A stretch of DNA of 64,000 nucleotides from Dermanyssus gallinae. Its lineage: Eukaryota > Arthropoda > Arachnida > Mesostigmata > Dermanyssidae. Location: positions 62,001 to 126,000 of the forward strand of contig QVRM01002786.1 of the NCBI GenBank assembly GCA_003439945.1. The letters are read 5' to 3'. The translations under genes and the position numbers were made by a program. The notes below the pieces were generated by a model that had not been told where the DNA came from, did not search any database, and saw only the letters and a program-made list of their open reading frames with translations. Of the stretch, positions 10,684 through 23,300 are shown in pieces. Every line of letters starts with the position of its first letter. Positions within the stretch are counted from its first letter, which is position 1.

Positions 10684-12920
10684 CATTCACCACACAGTGC
10701 TTTATATATTACTAACATTACGTAAATTTACCTTTTTATAAGTGATTGATCGCCAAACAAGCGGTTACAATTTGGATTTGCATGCGTCCACTTGAACACC
10801 CGACAAGCCAACCACCCACCTAATGGAATGATCGATTGCTGGCTACGTCCTTAGGTTTTTAGAGCCCACGTAAAAGATATGCTAAAAAATTGCGTTTTGT
10901 AAGTTGATGTAGCGCACATGATGCTCGAGTAGTGTGTCTATATAGCCAGCTCACACGCCTTAAGGGCATCTAAACTGCATACGCGTCAGGAACTAACTTT
11001 CTATAGAGCAATATGTTAGCTTACGAACAATAGGCAAATGTACGCATGAGGTGTCGTTCGAATAAAACAGCGGAAAATAGTGCTAACAAAACGTCAATAA
11101 AATTCGGCGTAATGCGACTCCGCGTATAACGAGGAGTCGGTAAAACGCAGTCGTTAATTTTATAACCGAGGTAACAAAATTCCATGTTTTAGTAGTGCGC
11201 GCAAGATGAGGGAATCATGTCGACTTAGTTTATCGCTATTTTTTGAAAAAGTTACGGTCGCTCAAAAATGTCCTGTCCTATTGCAGTGTATGGATGTCTA
11301 TACCTCGACGTTCCAACTTGGAAGCAGAACAATAGGTGAGCAGAACAATACATCATTAGATAATATGTGATTCCACGTTTATGTTTAACTTGTCCTTCAC
11401 TTGAGGGAACCCCAGTGAGAGTTCAGACTTGAAATGTACTCGATACAGGATGGCTACGGGAAGAATATGTAGGTCGTACCAGGCAGTTCGGCAAACCTGT
11501 AAAAGCTCAAAGTAACTGCATTGCCATAAATAACTCGAACCCACCGAGGTCCATGTTGTCACATATGCGGAAACGGCGAGCCCATTCCGCTGTTTCCACG
11601 TTTATGTGCAGCTGATGCAAACAAATATAAGACTCTTGTGTTACCACCTCCGAACACATTGAGATGACAAAGAGCTCATGACAGGGCTTGCTGTATACGT
11701 AGACGACGATCTATGGGACGTTGAAATGAGCCCCAAACGCAGTAACAGCGTTGCTATATTCAAACATCTCAGAACGGCGGTAAGAGAGAACGCCAGCAGA
11801 GTTGTGGCACCAGAGTGGGCAGGCTATTTGAGTGGGCAGGTGATTCGACTGGAAACCAAATGGCGATCCAAATGATAATGAGGATCATAATGATGATGAT
11901 GATGATGAAAACCAAGTGGCGAAATACCGAACAACTTAGCTCCGGCTGTGTACAACGAAAAGCGGAAGCACGGAAGACGAGCGCTAATAGAGCGCTACAG
12001 ATGCTAGAGACAACACAAATGCCAGCCGCACACGGTACAAAGAGTGCAATTCGATGTAGAACGTGGCTTTTGCCTCTTTGCCCTCGTCTCCACGCCAGTA
12101 TTTTGTCGCCTCGCTCTCTATCAAGGCAAGGCTCGGCACGAGAACTAACGAAGAAGGAGCAAAGCACTGGAAGTATTACCCGTCAACAACAGTTGTAGGG
12201 TAGGAACACGACGATCTTTATAGACACTCGTGGCAGCAGCGGCAACAACAACAAGAAAAACATCAGCAACGGCGCAGCAGGATGACAAGATCACAAAGCC
12301 GACGTCGGTGACCTCAGAGTGGGCCTCCCACGACAACAATCGTGAAGAGGACCGTCGGCTACAGGCCGAGGAGCCGTAGCAGTTCTATTGGTCTACTGGT
12401 CGGGCATAACCGGGCGTCAAACGCTGAAGCCAAGTCGCTGCAAAGCAACAAACAGGCACCAAAAAGAAACATTTGTCGCTTCGGTCTTTAATTTTTGAGC
12501 CCAAAAACGGAAACCACGGAAAAGACGGAGCCTAAATAGCCACGGACACTGGAATGAAAACGACATCACTAGAGAGACAAAGGCTTCTCGGAACATGTTC
12601 AGCAGAACCGCAGCTCGTCTAGACGCGACACCGACATCCAGCCTTAAGTGGCTGAGCGGAAACGGAACTGTCTACTTCCCAGCGCTGTTCACTGCAGCAC
12701 TTGAAGGAACCACCTAATATGTTCACAACGAAAAAACCACTTGACAAGACACCTGACTTAATAGGACACATCTAAGAGGAGCAACCGATCTAATACTGTG
12801 TCCGCGGTAATATACAGTTTGCTTGTGCAAATAGTTTGTTTTTGGTTACAGTAGAACTAAACAAATAGGCAACCCTTGGGGAAACTGGTTTCAATGGTAT
12901 ACGTGTAAATCTCTCTCTCC

Positions 12921-12922
<2 letters not shown>
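10684..12922. other. Non-coding stretch, CAA/CAG-rich part
   Basis: No gene is recognised. 12180-12300 is rich in CAA/CAG/GCA triplets and has a higher GC content than its surroundings. A frame near 11680-11875 contains YVDDD but none of the other reverse-transcriptase blocks, so I do not call it. Confidence 0.45.

Positions 12923-12923
<1 letters not shown>

Positions 12924-12951
<28 letters not shown>
12924..12951. repeat. (TA)n microsatellite
   Basis: A pure alternating TA tract of about 14 units directly after a CTCTCTCT tract. Confidence 0.95.
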
Positions 12952-12956
<5 letters not shown>

Positions 12957-14042
12957 GTATTGTTTTTTTTTCTATATATACAGAGAGCAAAAGCGCTTGG
13001 TGTGACACTTTTCTGGACGATACCCAGGCACATGACAGCGAAATAAGGGCTAATTAAGTTAAATAAATACTGAGCCACTGCGATATAAGCCTGACAACCA
13101 GACACCCGATTGCAGTGACGTGGTGGAGAGCTCATGACAAGGTATCTGCGAACACAGATATCAAGGTTCCAAGGCCGCCTTTTTCATTTGCCGATGATCT
13201 TACTATCAGTGGACACACGTACGAGGACACTGAAACCCTACCAGAGACCACTACACTACTATACATATAAGAAACTGCTCGATCAATGTAGGGTAACGCG
13301 GTGACCATAAGGTCATAAAAATAGCCTTAAAAGCCGAAAAAGAGATGCAACCTGATGGGCCCTGAGAATACAGGCACTGAAGCACTGGCAATGTCAGGAA
13401 CTAAAAAAAAGCCGTAATTAAATGAACTATCAAGAGTGAACAGCAGAGTATCCTATTGTCAGCAAGGTTGTACGACGGAGCGCCATAACTCAAGCTTAAC
13501 ATTTTGGCGAGGTGAACAATTCGCTCAATGAACCGGTGTATGAGCTTATTCAAATACTCAATGTCTGCACTGTTTTGGAGTTCATATCTTGAAGCACAGA
13601 ATTGTAGCTTTAAACAAAAACAAGTTTGCTTTACTGTGTTCTTCTCATATATGACTGTTGCCTAATATACCGAATAACAGCGAATGCGCGCCTAATACAC
13701 TGACTGACTATGCGCTAATGCAGCACGATGGCTGTGCGTGCGTTCGCCGTATGCGTGCATTCATACGGGCCTCGGTGTATATTGGCCATTAATTATGGTT
13801 AATCAAGCATTCAAGTTTGAGATAAACCATTTGTCGGATACGACTACAGTATGCTACCATTGCGCATTACCATTAACACGTTCACTACGACAACTACCGT
13901 CATGCATCAAACTGATAAGCGCTGGAAGCCTGCAGCCACCGCCCTGCCGCTCCTAGCATGATTGATGATCGTAGCGCTGCGGTGGAAAAGTGTAAGCAAT
14001 TCCAGAATCGCACGGTTTCATGCCAGGCTTTTGCGCTTCGGC

Positions 14043-14077
<35 letters not shown>

Positions 14078-14273
14078 CGGCTCCATTGACGCGTGCCAGT
14101 TGTTATTGATAACTGCGTAACTGATTTGCGTTGTTCTCGTTGTTGTTGTGTTGTCATTATTGTCGTCGGCGTCTCTGTGTCGCACTCTGGTCTCACAATC
14201 TATGCAACCTGGGAAGGAAAACGTTCCGCCGCACACTTCTTCTCAACACTGAGCATCGTTTGTTAGGAGTCAC

Positions 14274-14312
<39 letters not shown>

Positions 14313-16530
14313 TCACTAACATTTAACTCAATATGTAAGCACCTCATAGAGAACACATGCGCTATGGACGAGAACTGTGAAGACTGTTTAACCTTCCGAC
14401 ATTGCTTTTTTCAGGCTGTCAAAGCGAAAGATTGCATTTGCAAATATGAGTCACGCGCTGTGGCGTTTACAATATTTTTTGAACATTTTTTTTTCACTAA
14501 CCAGAGCAAAATTATATTAGCGGTGATGATGCTACTGCAGAAAAGGTAAAAGGCGCAGTTCCGCAGACCTCTCCCATTATTTAGTTACTCTCACAAACGC
14601 GATGTCATCGTCTAATATAATAGAGTTACTGCAAAACCACTTGTTAGTCTACGTAAAGGCCTACTACAAAGTATTAAATGGTGGTGGATACGTACTGTGG
14701 CGGCCATTAGAGCAAAATCTTACGTCTCCCCTTTAATTTTAGAGAAATTTTGGTACAGGTACATTTTGAACATAACGTGGGTGAAAATGGGTGGTACAGG
14801 TATTTTCAGGACATAAAACGGTGAACCTTAAAACGGTGAAATTTAGAGACGAGGTAGAGCATACACCAGTAGTAACTTCTATTTGGTCAGCATGAAAGAG
14901 GAATGCGTGTTATTATGCCCTACACTTCTTTTTACCGAATTCTGACGAAATGGCTACTGCTTTCCTTCCGAGGCGAAAGGCAGTGGGGAGTTGAGGCTAA
15001 TAATCTTCAGCGCCATTAAAAACCATTATATTAACCTGATAGAAGTTATAACGTGCCCGTACAGATCATTTTCATTTGATCTATACGTGCACTACGGCGT
15101 AATTTTTAGAGATACGCTATCTACTCCACTTTGGACTGGTGGCCAAAAGCGGTAAGCGTGCACTAGCATTTAAAATCATCGGATCTGCATAAATAAGGAA
15201 AATACTGTGAATACTTTCTTATTTTACTTCTCCCTGAAAGCGGCACATAAACTGCCGTAAGGATCACAAAATATCTATAGATCATGCTCATTACTGCAAA
15301 GTCCCAACAACATATTTTGTTTGATTGCAGGGATTCCGTATGCAAAGCTTGTGACCAACCGGTGTAGGCACAAGACACGTGCCTGCAATGGAGTGCAAAA
15401 TTCTGGACCGGGGTCAATCCGTTCAAGCCAACCAAACATAAACTTGTTTTGTTGACTTACGCGAGTGCGCCGTGTTCCCTGTACAAACATACTGCCAACT
15501 ATTGCCGTTATTTAGTGCGGCTTTTTAACTACCGAAATTCCAAAACACGTATTATCATTAAGAGCTTTCCACCTGCTAGATACCATTGTATGTGTCCGCG
15601 CGTTAACATTTCTTCAAGATGGCGCAACGCTCTGCTCCCAGTATACTTAATGCCCCGTCTTTTCCCGTCTCGTAAACAAGGTCTTTAGTTTTCGTTCGCC
15701 TTCTCTTAGTCCTTTGTCTGTCTGTGGAGGCCAGCGAGTGACAATCGCGGCGGCTAAACAATGACTTCGACGACTAGTAGCGTATTGGAGTTATAGCATA
15801 TGATTGTCTATAGTCAGAAATCATTGTCTTTGACCTCGGCAGAACTTTGTCTCAAGACGATATTTTTTACAATTTTCTACGTTTGATGAGGGGCTACCTC
15901 GAGGATAAGCTCGGCTAGTAGCACTCTTCGCATGCTCTTGTGTGGCTAGCTAATCACGTATCCCTATTATGCTAAAAGTAAATAATAAATATAATTATAT
16001 TTACAAAGCGTTTGAGAAGAAGTTCTAGCTGGTGCATACCGACAGTGCGTCAGCTCCGTCTTAGCACTGGTACGAGGCACCCACAGCACACTCGTTGACA
16101 GAAAACTACAAACACGATTCTTCACTCTTCAGTACACTTTTATTCTAATCTCACACACTTGTTTGTCGTATAATCACCTCGATGATTTTGTGTAATTATC
16201 TTTATCATCGACTTTTACACTCGCCTTGCGCCCTACTGAGGGTCTCGAACAAGGTAGAAACCACTTTGTGATACTTCCATTTTTAGTCTTGGCCCACAGA
16301 TAGGTCGAGTCTGAATAGTGCTTTTCCTAGCAGAAAAGCGATTAGAAAACATAAAAGTGGCCAGCTTAAGCCCAGGAAAGGGCATACTAGGATATATAGA
16401 TAATATATAGAAGCCTACTGATAATCGGTTGAATGAGGATCATTTCACGATGGCTCGAACCAGGGCGCACAAGTCCCAGGGTGCTAACATATTTTTTATT
16501 TATCAATTTATATTACAATCCTGTGTAAGT
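12952..16530. other. Non-coding stretch with two (TA)n arrays
   Basis: It contains (TA) arrays at 14045-14075 and 14277-14306. At 13172-13260 the plus strand reads FSFADDLTISGHTYED, resembling a reverse-transcriptase catalytic box, but no flanking RT blocks are visible. No other gene, RNA or repeat is supported. Confidence 0.45.
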
Positions 16531-16537
16531 GAATGTG

Positions 16538-17240
16538 TTAACTTTCAGTATAAGACACTGGTCTGCACAATTCGGCAAGCGATCCTAAAATTGAGATCGC
16601 GTTGCCCCGCTGGACGTCAATGGAAAGTTTTTGGCATAAGAGTAGTGCGGCTCTCTTGTCCCTAGTAGTTATCTTCAAACGTTCGCCCAATTTAGTAAGT
16701 AGTCTCTCAGTCAGGGGGTCTGGTGGTCCTAAGGTCTTAAAGGCCACAGGGCTTATGGGCTCTTGTCAATTCGGCGTATTTGTTCATCTTGTCCTTTTCT
16801 GCTTGGGTCGCGGCGTGACCAGCTCTAAGCGAACCAAAACCGACCACTGATGGAGCAAGTGAGTCGGTAGCGGTGACGGTCATATGACGGCCGGACCCAT
16901 ATGAGGGTCCGGCCTCGTTCAAAGGGGATGAGAGTCATCCCGTCAGGACGCTTGCCGTGGTTTCTGGTTAGTTCAGTTGGCTCTAACGTGCTTGGTTAGC
17001 CTGTCGTCCTCAGGGTCCTTGCTACGTGGTCGACGACCCTCACTGAGGGCGCAGGATAGAGCGTGGTAAGCTCTAGTGCCCACCGGCTCCCCACATCGGC
17101 ATATAAGAGGGTGAACGAGCGGCGTACCGAGTCGGAGACCAACACATGCTCTTGTAGTGTCATCATCCATTAAGGTTCCTAATGATGCACTGGGTATGGC
17201 GTGTAGCCAATTGCTTACATGTTTTGTAGAGTTTGCTCTA
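16538..17240 (-). pseudogene. Family D zinc motif and restriction-like-endonuclease-like C-terminus
   Basis: In order: NWLHAIPSASLGT, MDDDTTRACVGLRLGTPL, the zinc-like CRCG...YHALSC, KRPDGMTLIPFERGRTLIW, TDSLAPS and the end block with KLSIDVQRGNAISILGSL. The RPDG...W-D core resembles the PD-(D/E)XK nucleases at the C-termini of restriction-like-endonuclease LINEs (R2/R4/NeSL types). That link is from family knowledge and is not proven here. The nuclease strand is split at 16889-16914 by a short palindromic insertion, and two frames are needed to read through. Confidence 0.65.
16889..16914. repeat. 26-bp perfect hairpin inside D1
   Basis: GGCCGGACCC, six loop bases, then its exact reverse complement GGGTCCGGCC. 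CATATG words lie on both sides of the inserted bases, and the surrounding protein alignment with other D copies is broken exactly here. This looks like a templated mini-insertion, not a functional site. Confidence 0.7.
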
Positions 17241-17734
17241 AGCCGCGCCCTAGCAGGATCATTGTCAGTTTGATCAGTGAGTAAACAAGCATGGTGATCG
17301 GATAGTAGGGCCGACTATTTCCTCCGAGATGTAATGTTATTTGGTGAAGTTCCAAAAACCTCAACCAAACTGCCCGTGACTTGATCTCGCTTTGAAGTGA
17401 GTTCGGGCTGGCCGGCTTGATCAAGAAGCTCGCAGACCCTGCCGGAAACCTGATGGATGGCAGCAACTATTGCAGGGAGTGCTAATATTGCCGGGTCTGG
17501 TAAGTTAAGCCCCCCTTGGCTATTTGCAAAAAAATATGTCGTTTAGCTGTATCGTCCAGTTCGATATTAAGCAGATTCGTTATCGTATCGGCTGTAAGAC
17601 CATTGAAGCGTCATAGCTCGTCCGTTTTGTCAGTCAAGTTCGATGCCCCTCAGAATATAAGTTAGGTGTGTGGCTGAGTAAGAGCACCTCCGCATAAAAA
17701 GAATACTATGGAATCCTATCAGGGGAGGGCGCTT

Positions 17735-18079
17735 TTAAGCGGTACGTAATTTACCTAGCCACTTCTGAAATACGGGGGAGACATCTTTCCGAAGAAGGGG
17801 TACTCCTATGAGCTCTATTTCGTTGGCGCTGGGTACCTTGCAGCCCGGTAACCAATGCGTGATTTCGGAGATCGTTGAACCTGCGTCAGGATTCCATAAG
17901 AGCAGTTTGCATTTCGAAGGGTTCAGGGCCAAGCCGCTTACCTTTTCGAAATCGATAGGTAAGTCACTAACAATTGCAGAGGCGTTGCCTGCCAGTACTC
18001 CATTGTCTAAGTACCACATATTAGGCGGGCTTTCAAGCGATTTGATCAGATCGTTAACTGCTAAAGGTACCAGGGACAA
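17735..18079 (-). pseudogene. Family D RT palm fragment with mutated catalytic box
   Basis: Encodes DLIKSLESPPNMWYLDN followed by GVLAG, SGLALNPSKCKLLLW and IELIGVPL, matching MKSPLNVWCLDDGILGG, GGLTLNASKCELIAV and LEVLGAPIG of copy D4. The usual second Asp of the Y-x-D-D catalytic box is Asn (codon AAT), which would abolish polymerase activity. The N-terminal RT blocks are absent. It is a dead fragment that once supplied reverse transcription for family D. Confidence 0.7.
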
Positions 18080-18089
18080 CCAATAAAAT

Positions 18090-19735
18090 TGCTACTGTGA
18101 CTTCACAGTTACGAAAGCCCTATTGTGATGGCACGAATTCGTCGACCTATATGTGCTGAATCAATATCAGCTGTAAATTAACTTAGAAAAGTTAATTAGG
18201 TAATTATTACGGGAACAATTTGAAGAATTGATGACCTTCTTGAGGGAGTCTTGCAACAGAAGTAAAGCAACCCCGTATTGTGCCATCTAGCCGCAAACCT
18301 CATATACCATAAACGGCAATATAACCTCTCTGCGGAACTAACGCCACTACTGTTAGTAAACCTAAAAACAAATGGTTTAGAGTAACTAGGCAAACCTAGC
18401 ACGACGATAGAAAGAGCGTTGCGTTCAAAGCAAGAGTAAAGCTTTATGTCTGTCGTCACGCCTGTTAGGGCTGTTAAAAACACGCGCATGCATGTTTTTG
18501 AGAGTCCTAAGCAACCGTAAACTCAGAGTAAAAAATGTATAATTAATAGCGCAAACACATACTAGCGCAAAATTGCGCTTGTCTCAAGAATTTGATGCAG
18601 AATTATGTCCAATCATTCAAACGCAGAGCAATGATTACTACTTGTAGCACCTACAGAGCGAAGCACTGGAATGGCATGTGCTTAGCTCATTCAGATCCAA
18701 TCAGGCTACGTCTGGGATATGTTGGATAAAACCAGAACGTACGGTACTGTATAGATCAGGGTTTGCAGCTATAATACGTGTTCCTCGACCATACCAAGCG
18801 AATGGGTCTCAATCAGTAAGCTCACAGCGACAATCAAAATCACACACTAAATTTAACAGTATTAAAAAAGCAAGGAGCTTCACAGAGAAATGATTGCCAT
18901 TCGTGGTCGACACGCACAGATCCCAACCAGTAGCTGACGTTGTGATGGTTGCTTGTTTATACTCCAGCAAAAAACGAATAATCTCAGCCGAACAAATATT
19001 GAAATGCGCTACTTGCAACGAGTCAACTCATTGACTATCATCAGGTCGCTGCATATTTAATCTTGTGTTTGATTAAAACGCTCGAGCCTTTGTAGAAAAT
19101 TGGGACGTCGCGTTGCTCCATCTGAAACGGCAACTTCGGCAAAGAAAAGCAAAAAAAAGTGCTACAATCAGTCGGCCAAAAAGCAAACAATACTTTGGAA
19201 ATTTGTTTAGCGAGCAAGCACTGATCGGGCGCAAGAACTAGCATTTTTTGCCATTTCTATTTGTAACCAAAGAAAAACTTTAAATCAGATGTAAACTTAA
19301 CTTTGAAGAGTTAATGGTAAAGGTCTTGAAGGCCAGACGTGCCAATAAAACATTTTACCAGTGCACTAAATCGGAATCCAAATATGTTGCAAATCTTATT
19401 TAATATGTTTTTCTATTTATACATGTTCAAGATAGCTTCTGTGAGATTAAATAATTATAGGCGACTAGAAATAACTTAGCATCAATTTGCTAACTCCAGA
19501 AGGCATCGCTACACATATTGTAATGTGTCAAAGAAGTATCCGTCAAAAGTGCCAACTGCTATCTAGAGCATATAGTCAAAATGCAGTCAGTTAAGAAGAG
19601 ATTTCTCAAGATTTCTTATTAGGTCGGCGGTTATTAAAACCACGTTACCTATATTTTGTAATACAGGTATAGTGGCATACGCTATAATAGTTATTCTCTA
19701 AGAATTAATTCTAATATTAATTAGAATTAGCGTTA
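18090..19735. other. Non-coding stretch, nothing recognised
   Basis: AT-rich sequence with short chance frames only. Confidence 0.45.
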
Positions 19736-19736
19736 A

Positions 19737-20369
19737 TATTATTATTATTATTATTATTATTAACATTGTTTAAATGTTACAATTGTGAGGTGCGAACGTG
19801 TAATCCTTGTCTTCTCCTAGCTCCTAAATATCATTTCATGGAATCGACAATACAGCCGGCGTTTCCTCGGCACACTGCAAGCGACAGCAGTTGCCGTAGA
19901 AACTCGCCTTCGCGCCGATTCCCTGTGAGATCTGTAATCCGTTGGCCCAGCTCACTGATGAATCTCTTAGTTCCCTTGGTTACCGGACCCATTGTTTCTA
20001 TAGATATTGGCACTACGATGTAACTTGTCTTCAATTCTTGGTACTTGCGTTTTTCCCATTATCTGCGCGCTCGGCAACCCATCCCGCCTCTAGTGAACTG
20101 TGGCGTATATAGGAGGGAGCCACTGTACAGAACACTGTAGCATCCAATACTAAGCATTTGCCGTTAGCCCATAACAGGATTTTACACCGTCAGTTCTTTT
20201 GTCGTCATGATTAGTTAATCGTCCTAATCTGGGCTCGAGCGTGCTTGGTATACCAGCTCTGCGTAAGGCTCTTCTTATAATTGCATTGATTTCAGCGTGT
20301 CTTGAAACTCTACCATGGCTTTTGGTGCAGCTAAGAGGGTGAAGTCCATCCTCAGTTACTGTGGTACCA

Positions 20370-20410
<41 letters not shown>
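19737..20410 (-). mobile_element. Family D retrotransposon, copy D2, between two (ATT)n arrays
   Basis: Minus strand. The recognisable element spans 20368 down to 19763. It encodes EDGLHPLSCTKSHGR, RHAEINAIIRRALRRAGIP, DGV-K, a LVLDAT nuclease-like core, VAPSY, VPISIETMGPVTKG and GNRREGEFLRQLLSLAVCRG, nearly the same as D4 at 60.85-61.35 kb. Its short 3' untranslated end shares CACAATTGTA with D4 and runs into an AAT tract (seen as ATT at 19737-19762). Its 5' end abuts a second ATT tract at 20369-20410. It is a 5'-truncated copy with small indels, relatively young by protein similarity. Confidence 0.8.
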
Positions 20411-21450
20411 CGCTCAGGTTTCCCATTATTATTGTAATAGTTATGCGTTAATAGTTAGCTCTAGACATCGGAGTGCTAGTAATATACTTATGCATCTTCT
20501 CACCCATTGGGTTGGCCAATAGGAATTAGCGCATAATTGAGCCTACCCCGTAGGTAGAGCGTCATTCTTTCTCGCTCAGATCAAACTCAGACACTCAAGT
20601 GCTTTGGCTACTCTAGCCTCTCTCAACTGTGCTCTTAAGTAAGACACCAGCAACGCATAAACTGGACCAAACAAGCACGGCCAAAATCGAGACAGAAAAA
20701 AAATATTATTGTAGGATAAAAAACTAGGGAAACATATCGTTGGTTTGAACCTGACAGAGATCGTCTGATCTACTTGACAAAATCTAACAATTGGCTTCGG
20801 AGAAAGATCCTCGGAACAATAAGCTACGGCCATCGTTTCGTAGCTGAATTTCTTAGAAAAACTCAATATGTCCGTATTCATTGTCCGTATTGGCAAAGCA
20901 CATTTATAGCAAAGCTTCTCATGAAATGCGGAAATATTTTAACAGCAAGTCGTATCGATCGGTGCGCACCGTTTGTCGACGATGATTGTATGTTTCAAAA
21001 TGAGATTAGAGAAAACGGGGTAGATGACGCACAATAGCAAATATTCAATATAATTACTAGGAAAATATAGTCGTGGGCGTTTGCTTATTTGATGGCTTCA
21101 CGCTATTTTATGTAAACGTCTTATGTGGGTTCAGCATTCACCGTACATCACCTACGGGCGAAATCTTTTCACGATGCTCACAGACCAGTCAAATTTTCGA
21201 ATGCCATACAATTTAAAACCAGGCACTACTGTCTGCCTGTGTGGTGAGTGTATTATTATTATGCTGCTACATTAGATTCGTCTTATTAATAGAATAATTT
21301 GGTCCGGCAATCCACAAAAAGAGAAGCTATACCTCATGGCGATTCCGAGTCTGCAGACGATAAAAGAGAGCCTATAATAAAGAACTACGTCAATGAAATA
21401 ATCTAATTTCTAGAACTGCTTCAAACTTATATATATATATATATATATAC

Positions 21451-21513
<63 letters not shown>

Positions 21514-21766
21514 TATATATATATATAAACAATATATATATATATATATATCGAACCGACCATTTAAGCAGAGCTCTAGTCTTTCTTGGCCAGCAGACAC
21601 AGCAACTCAATATATCTATGCATGTGCTGTATATATGGAGAATCAGAGGAGGGTGGGCGACCGTCTTAATAAGTATGACTTTGGCGAAGAATCTTGGCAG
21701 TGACGTGGGTGGGCGCAGAGAAGGTACTATTAAGGCCGCATAAACTCCGCCTAGGTCCTAAGCACG
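20411..21766. other. Non-coding stretch with a large (TA)n array
   Basis: 21429-21551 is an almost pure TA array interrupted by two CAG units (ACAGATAT) and one AAACAA. The rest has only short chance frames. Confidence 0.6.
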
Positions 21767-21920
21767 TCAAGCTGGGTAGCGTGATGTATCCGCGTACGCC
21801 TTGCGACCTGAAGAGACACTTAGGTTCACGGGTTCGATCCCCACCGTTGCACATTTGAATATATGAAATCCGTCTTAGAAAGCAATGCGAAAGCAAACCC
21901 GCGGATTAAAAACATTTTAT
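21767..21920 (+). mobile_element. tRNA-derived SINE, family S, copy 4 (diverged)
   Basis: Plus strand. It has a box-A-like GGGTAGCGTGATG, box B GGTTCGATCCC and then the family body CACCGTTGCACATTT, followed by TCCGTC and AAGCAATGCGAAA that match copy 1 with substitutions. It is the most diverged of the four S copies seen and the only one on this strand. Confidence 0.7.
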
Positions 21921-22790
21921 GTCTTAGGCACGTTAGTACTGCCAGCTTTGTGCAAACATATCAAATCTTTTGTCAATTAATTAAAAGGCCGGTGACAGAT
22001 TTTAGTGACTAGATAAAAGGACCCTTAATGAGTCCTCCCTTTCTCTGTAAGGTTTTCGTTCACGCTGATTTGGGTTATATGTGACACGGCTGGATATCAT
22101 TGCAGATCGGACGGTGTTAGGCCGGGCTCCTCTTCTACCAGAGACACTACATTTGCGGCGCACATATAAATTGCGCCACACAGTCAATAATTTACCGCAT
22201 TTAGTTTACTGTACTTGGCGTACAGGTCTTTCTACCTTCAGACACTGGCTGCAAGATGCAAGATGCAAGTAGCAGGCTGTTTTCACTGCACCTGCAACGC
22301 TGTGCCGTCAACAGCTGCTTTGATCAGCGAGCGAGGACAGGACGCCACGCCTACTGCCCGTAGGACAGCGGTTATAAGTGTCTTATTCCTCACTATACGC
22401 ACTAACCGAAGACAGCCGAGTAACCCAACAGAGATGAAAAACTCATGGTATCAGCGGTTTCAGTAGGCCGGGAAACAAGCCTATCATGATCATGAGTTAG
22501 GTCCCATAGTATTGATCCGCTTCGGCGAGAATTCTGCATGCCTTGCCGCCTAGCTTTGCCAACGCAGAGAGATGACGTCTAGGGGAGTTGTTCTTGGAGG
22601 TAAGAGTGAGACAGACTACCTGTGGTGAGGTATTCCGCATAAGGTAAATGCACCGCTGTTGTCAGGTTTGCCACCTACCGTTTGTGCTGACGTAGTTAGA
22701 CATCTTAAAAGAAAAGTTAAGGAACCTTGTTTCACACGCTCTGGTGAACTTGTTATCATCGCCGAGAAGGCCGAATACGGGGCGACGTTT
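21921..22790. other. Non-coding stretch, nothing recognised
   Basis: Short chance frames only. A direct pair of GCAAGATGCAAG words lies at 22250-22270. Confidence 0.4.
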
Positions 22791-22798
22791 AACCTCAA

Positions 22799-23300
22799 TT
22801 GAAAATATTCCGGTTCAGCCAAAGATCAACAGCAAAGAGGAAAATCTGCGGTGTGCATCCCACGCAACTATCAGTCAGCGCAACGAACATCCGAACTGGC
22901 ATAGTTACGGCCACTGACCAAGTAATTCTAGCTCTAGCCGGAATCAATTTTCCGACGGAAGGTCACCTGGGCGTAGAAACTGCAAGCACGGACCGCAAGC
23001 ACCTCGTTGTCGCCGCTGTGGCTCCACGAATCATATTTGGAAAGGCTGCAACCAACCAGCAAAGTGTTACCTCTGTAAACCAAACCATGAAGCCACTTTG
23101 GGCAGTTGTCCGCATCGACTTCGCCGTATGGCGCAGCTAAAGAAGTTGGCAATACGACTATTACAGAGAAAGCCCGAGGCCACGCCAAACAAGGCCTGTG
23201 CACCAGTGACCGACATTCAGCCGTTATCCTCGTTTTTAGGACGGTCTTTGTCTGCTGCTGCTGTTCAGAACTTTGTAGTAAAAGTATTCCGGACATGATC
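22799..23300 (+). pseudogene. Gag-like ORF1 relic with two CCHC zinc knuckles
   Basis: One plus-strand frame reads CRRCGSTNHIWKGC (C-x2-C-x4-H-x4-C) and then CYLCKPNHEATLGSC (C-x2-C-x3-H-x6-C) at 23008-23109, followed by PHRLRRMAQLKKL. Tandem CCHC knuckles near the C-terminus are typical of ORF1 (gag-like) proteins of I/Jockey/R1-type LINEs, where they bind RNA. The upstream part is interrupted by a stop, so the gene is broken. An LTR-retrotransposon gag is the alternative. It lies about 650 bp upstream of the D3 fragment on the same strand, but a physical link is not shown. Confidence 0.6.

Larger units (their letters stand above)
16530..18086 (-). mobile_element. Family D retrotransposon, copy D1, 5'-truncated and decayed
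   Basis: Read on the minus strand it runs from the RT palm (18079) through a thumb/linker region, a zinc motif and a PD-(D/E)XK-like domain to the C-terminus near 16538. The order matches copy D4 at 59.1-61.4 kb: palm with NMWYLDNGVLAG, linker with ASPNSLQSEI and MDDDTTRACVGLRLG, zinc motif ICRCGEPVGTRAYHALSC, nuclease core KRPDGMTLIPF, and the final block TLGPPDPLTERLL with QKLSIDVQRGNA. It is broken by frameshifts and a tiny palindromic insertion. It begins at 18086 inside the RT domain, so it is 5'-truncated. Confidence 0.75.

Noticed and set aside
11678..11875. YVDD in a 65-codon frame
   Set aside because: The context (YVDDDLWDVEM) lacks hydrophobic residues after the box and no neighbouring RT motifs exist.
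13172..13262. FSFADDLTISG resembling a reverse-transcriptase catalytic box
   Set aside because: No other RT block is visible within 1 kb in any plus-strand frame.
16440..16500. Minus-strand GGTTCGAGCC, a B-box match
   Set aside because: No A box at the right distance and no shared body with the SINE copies.
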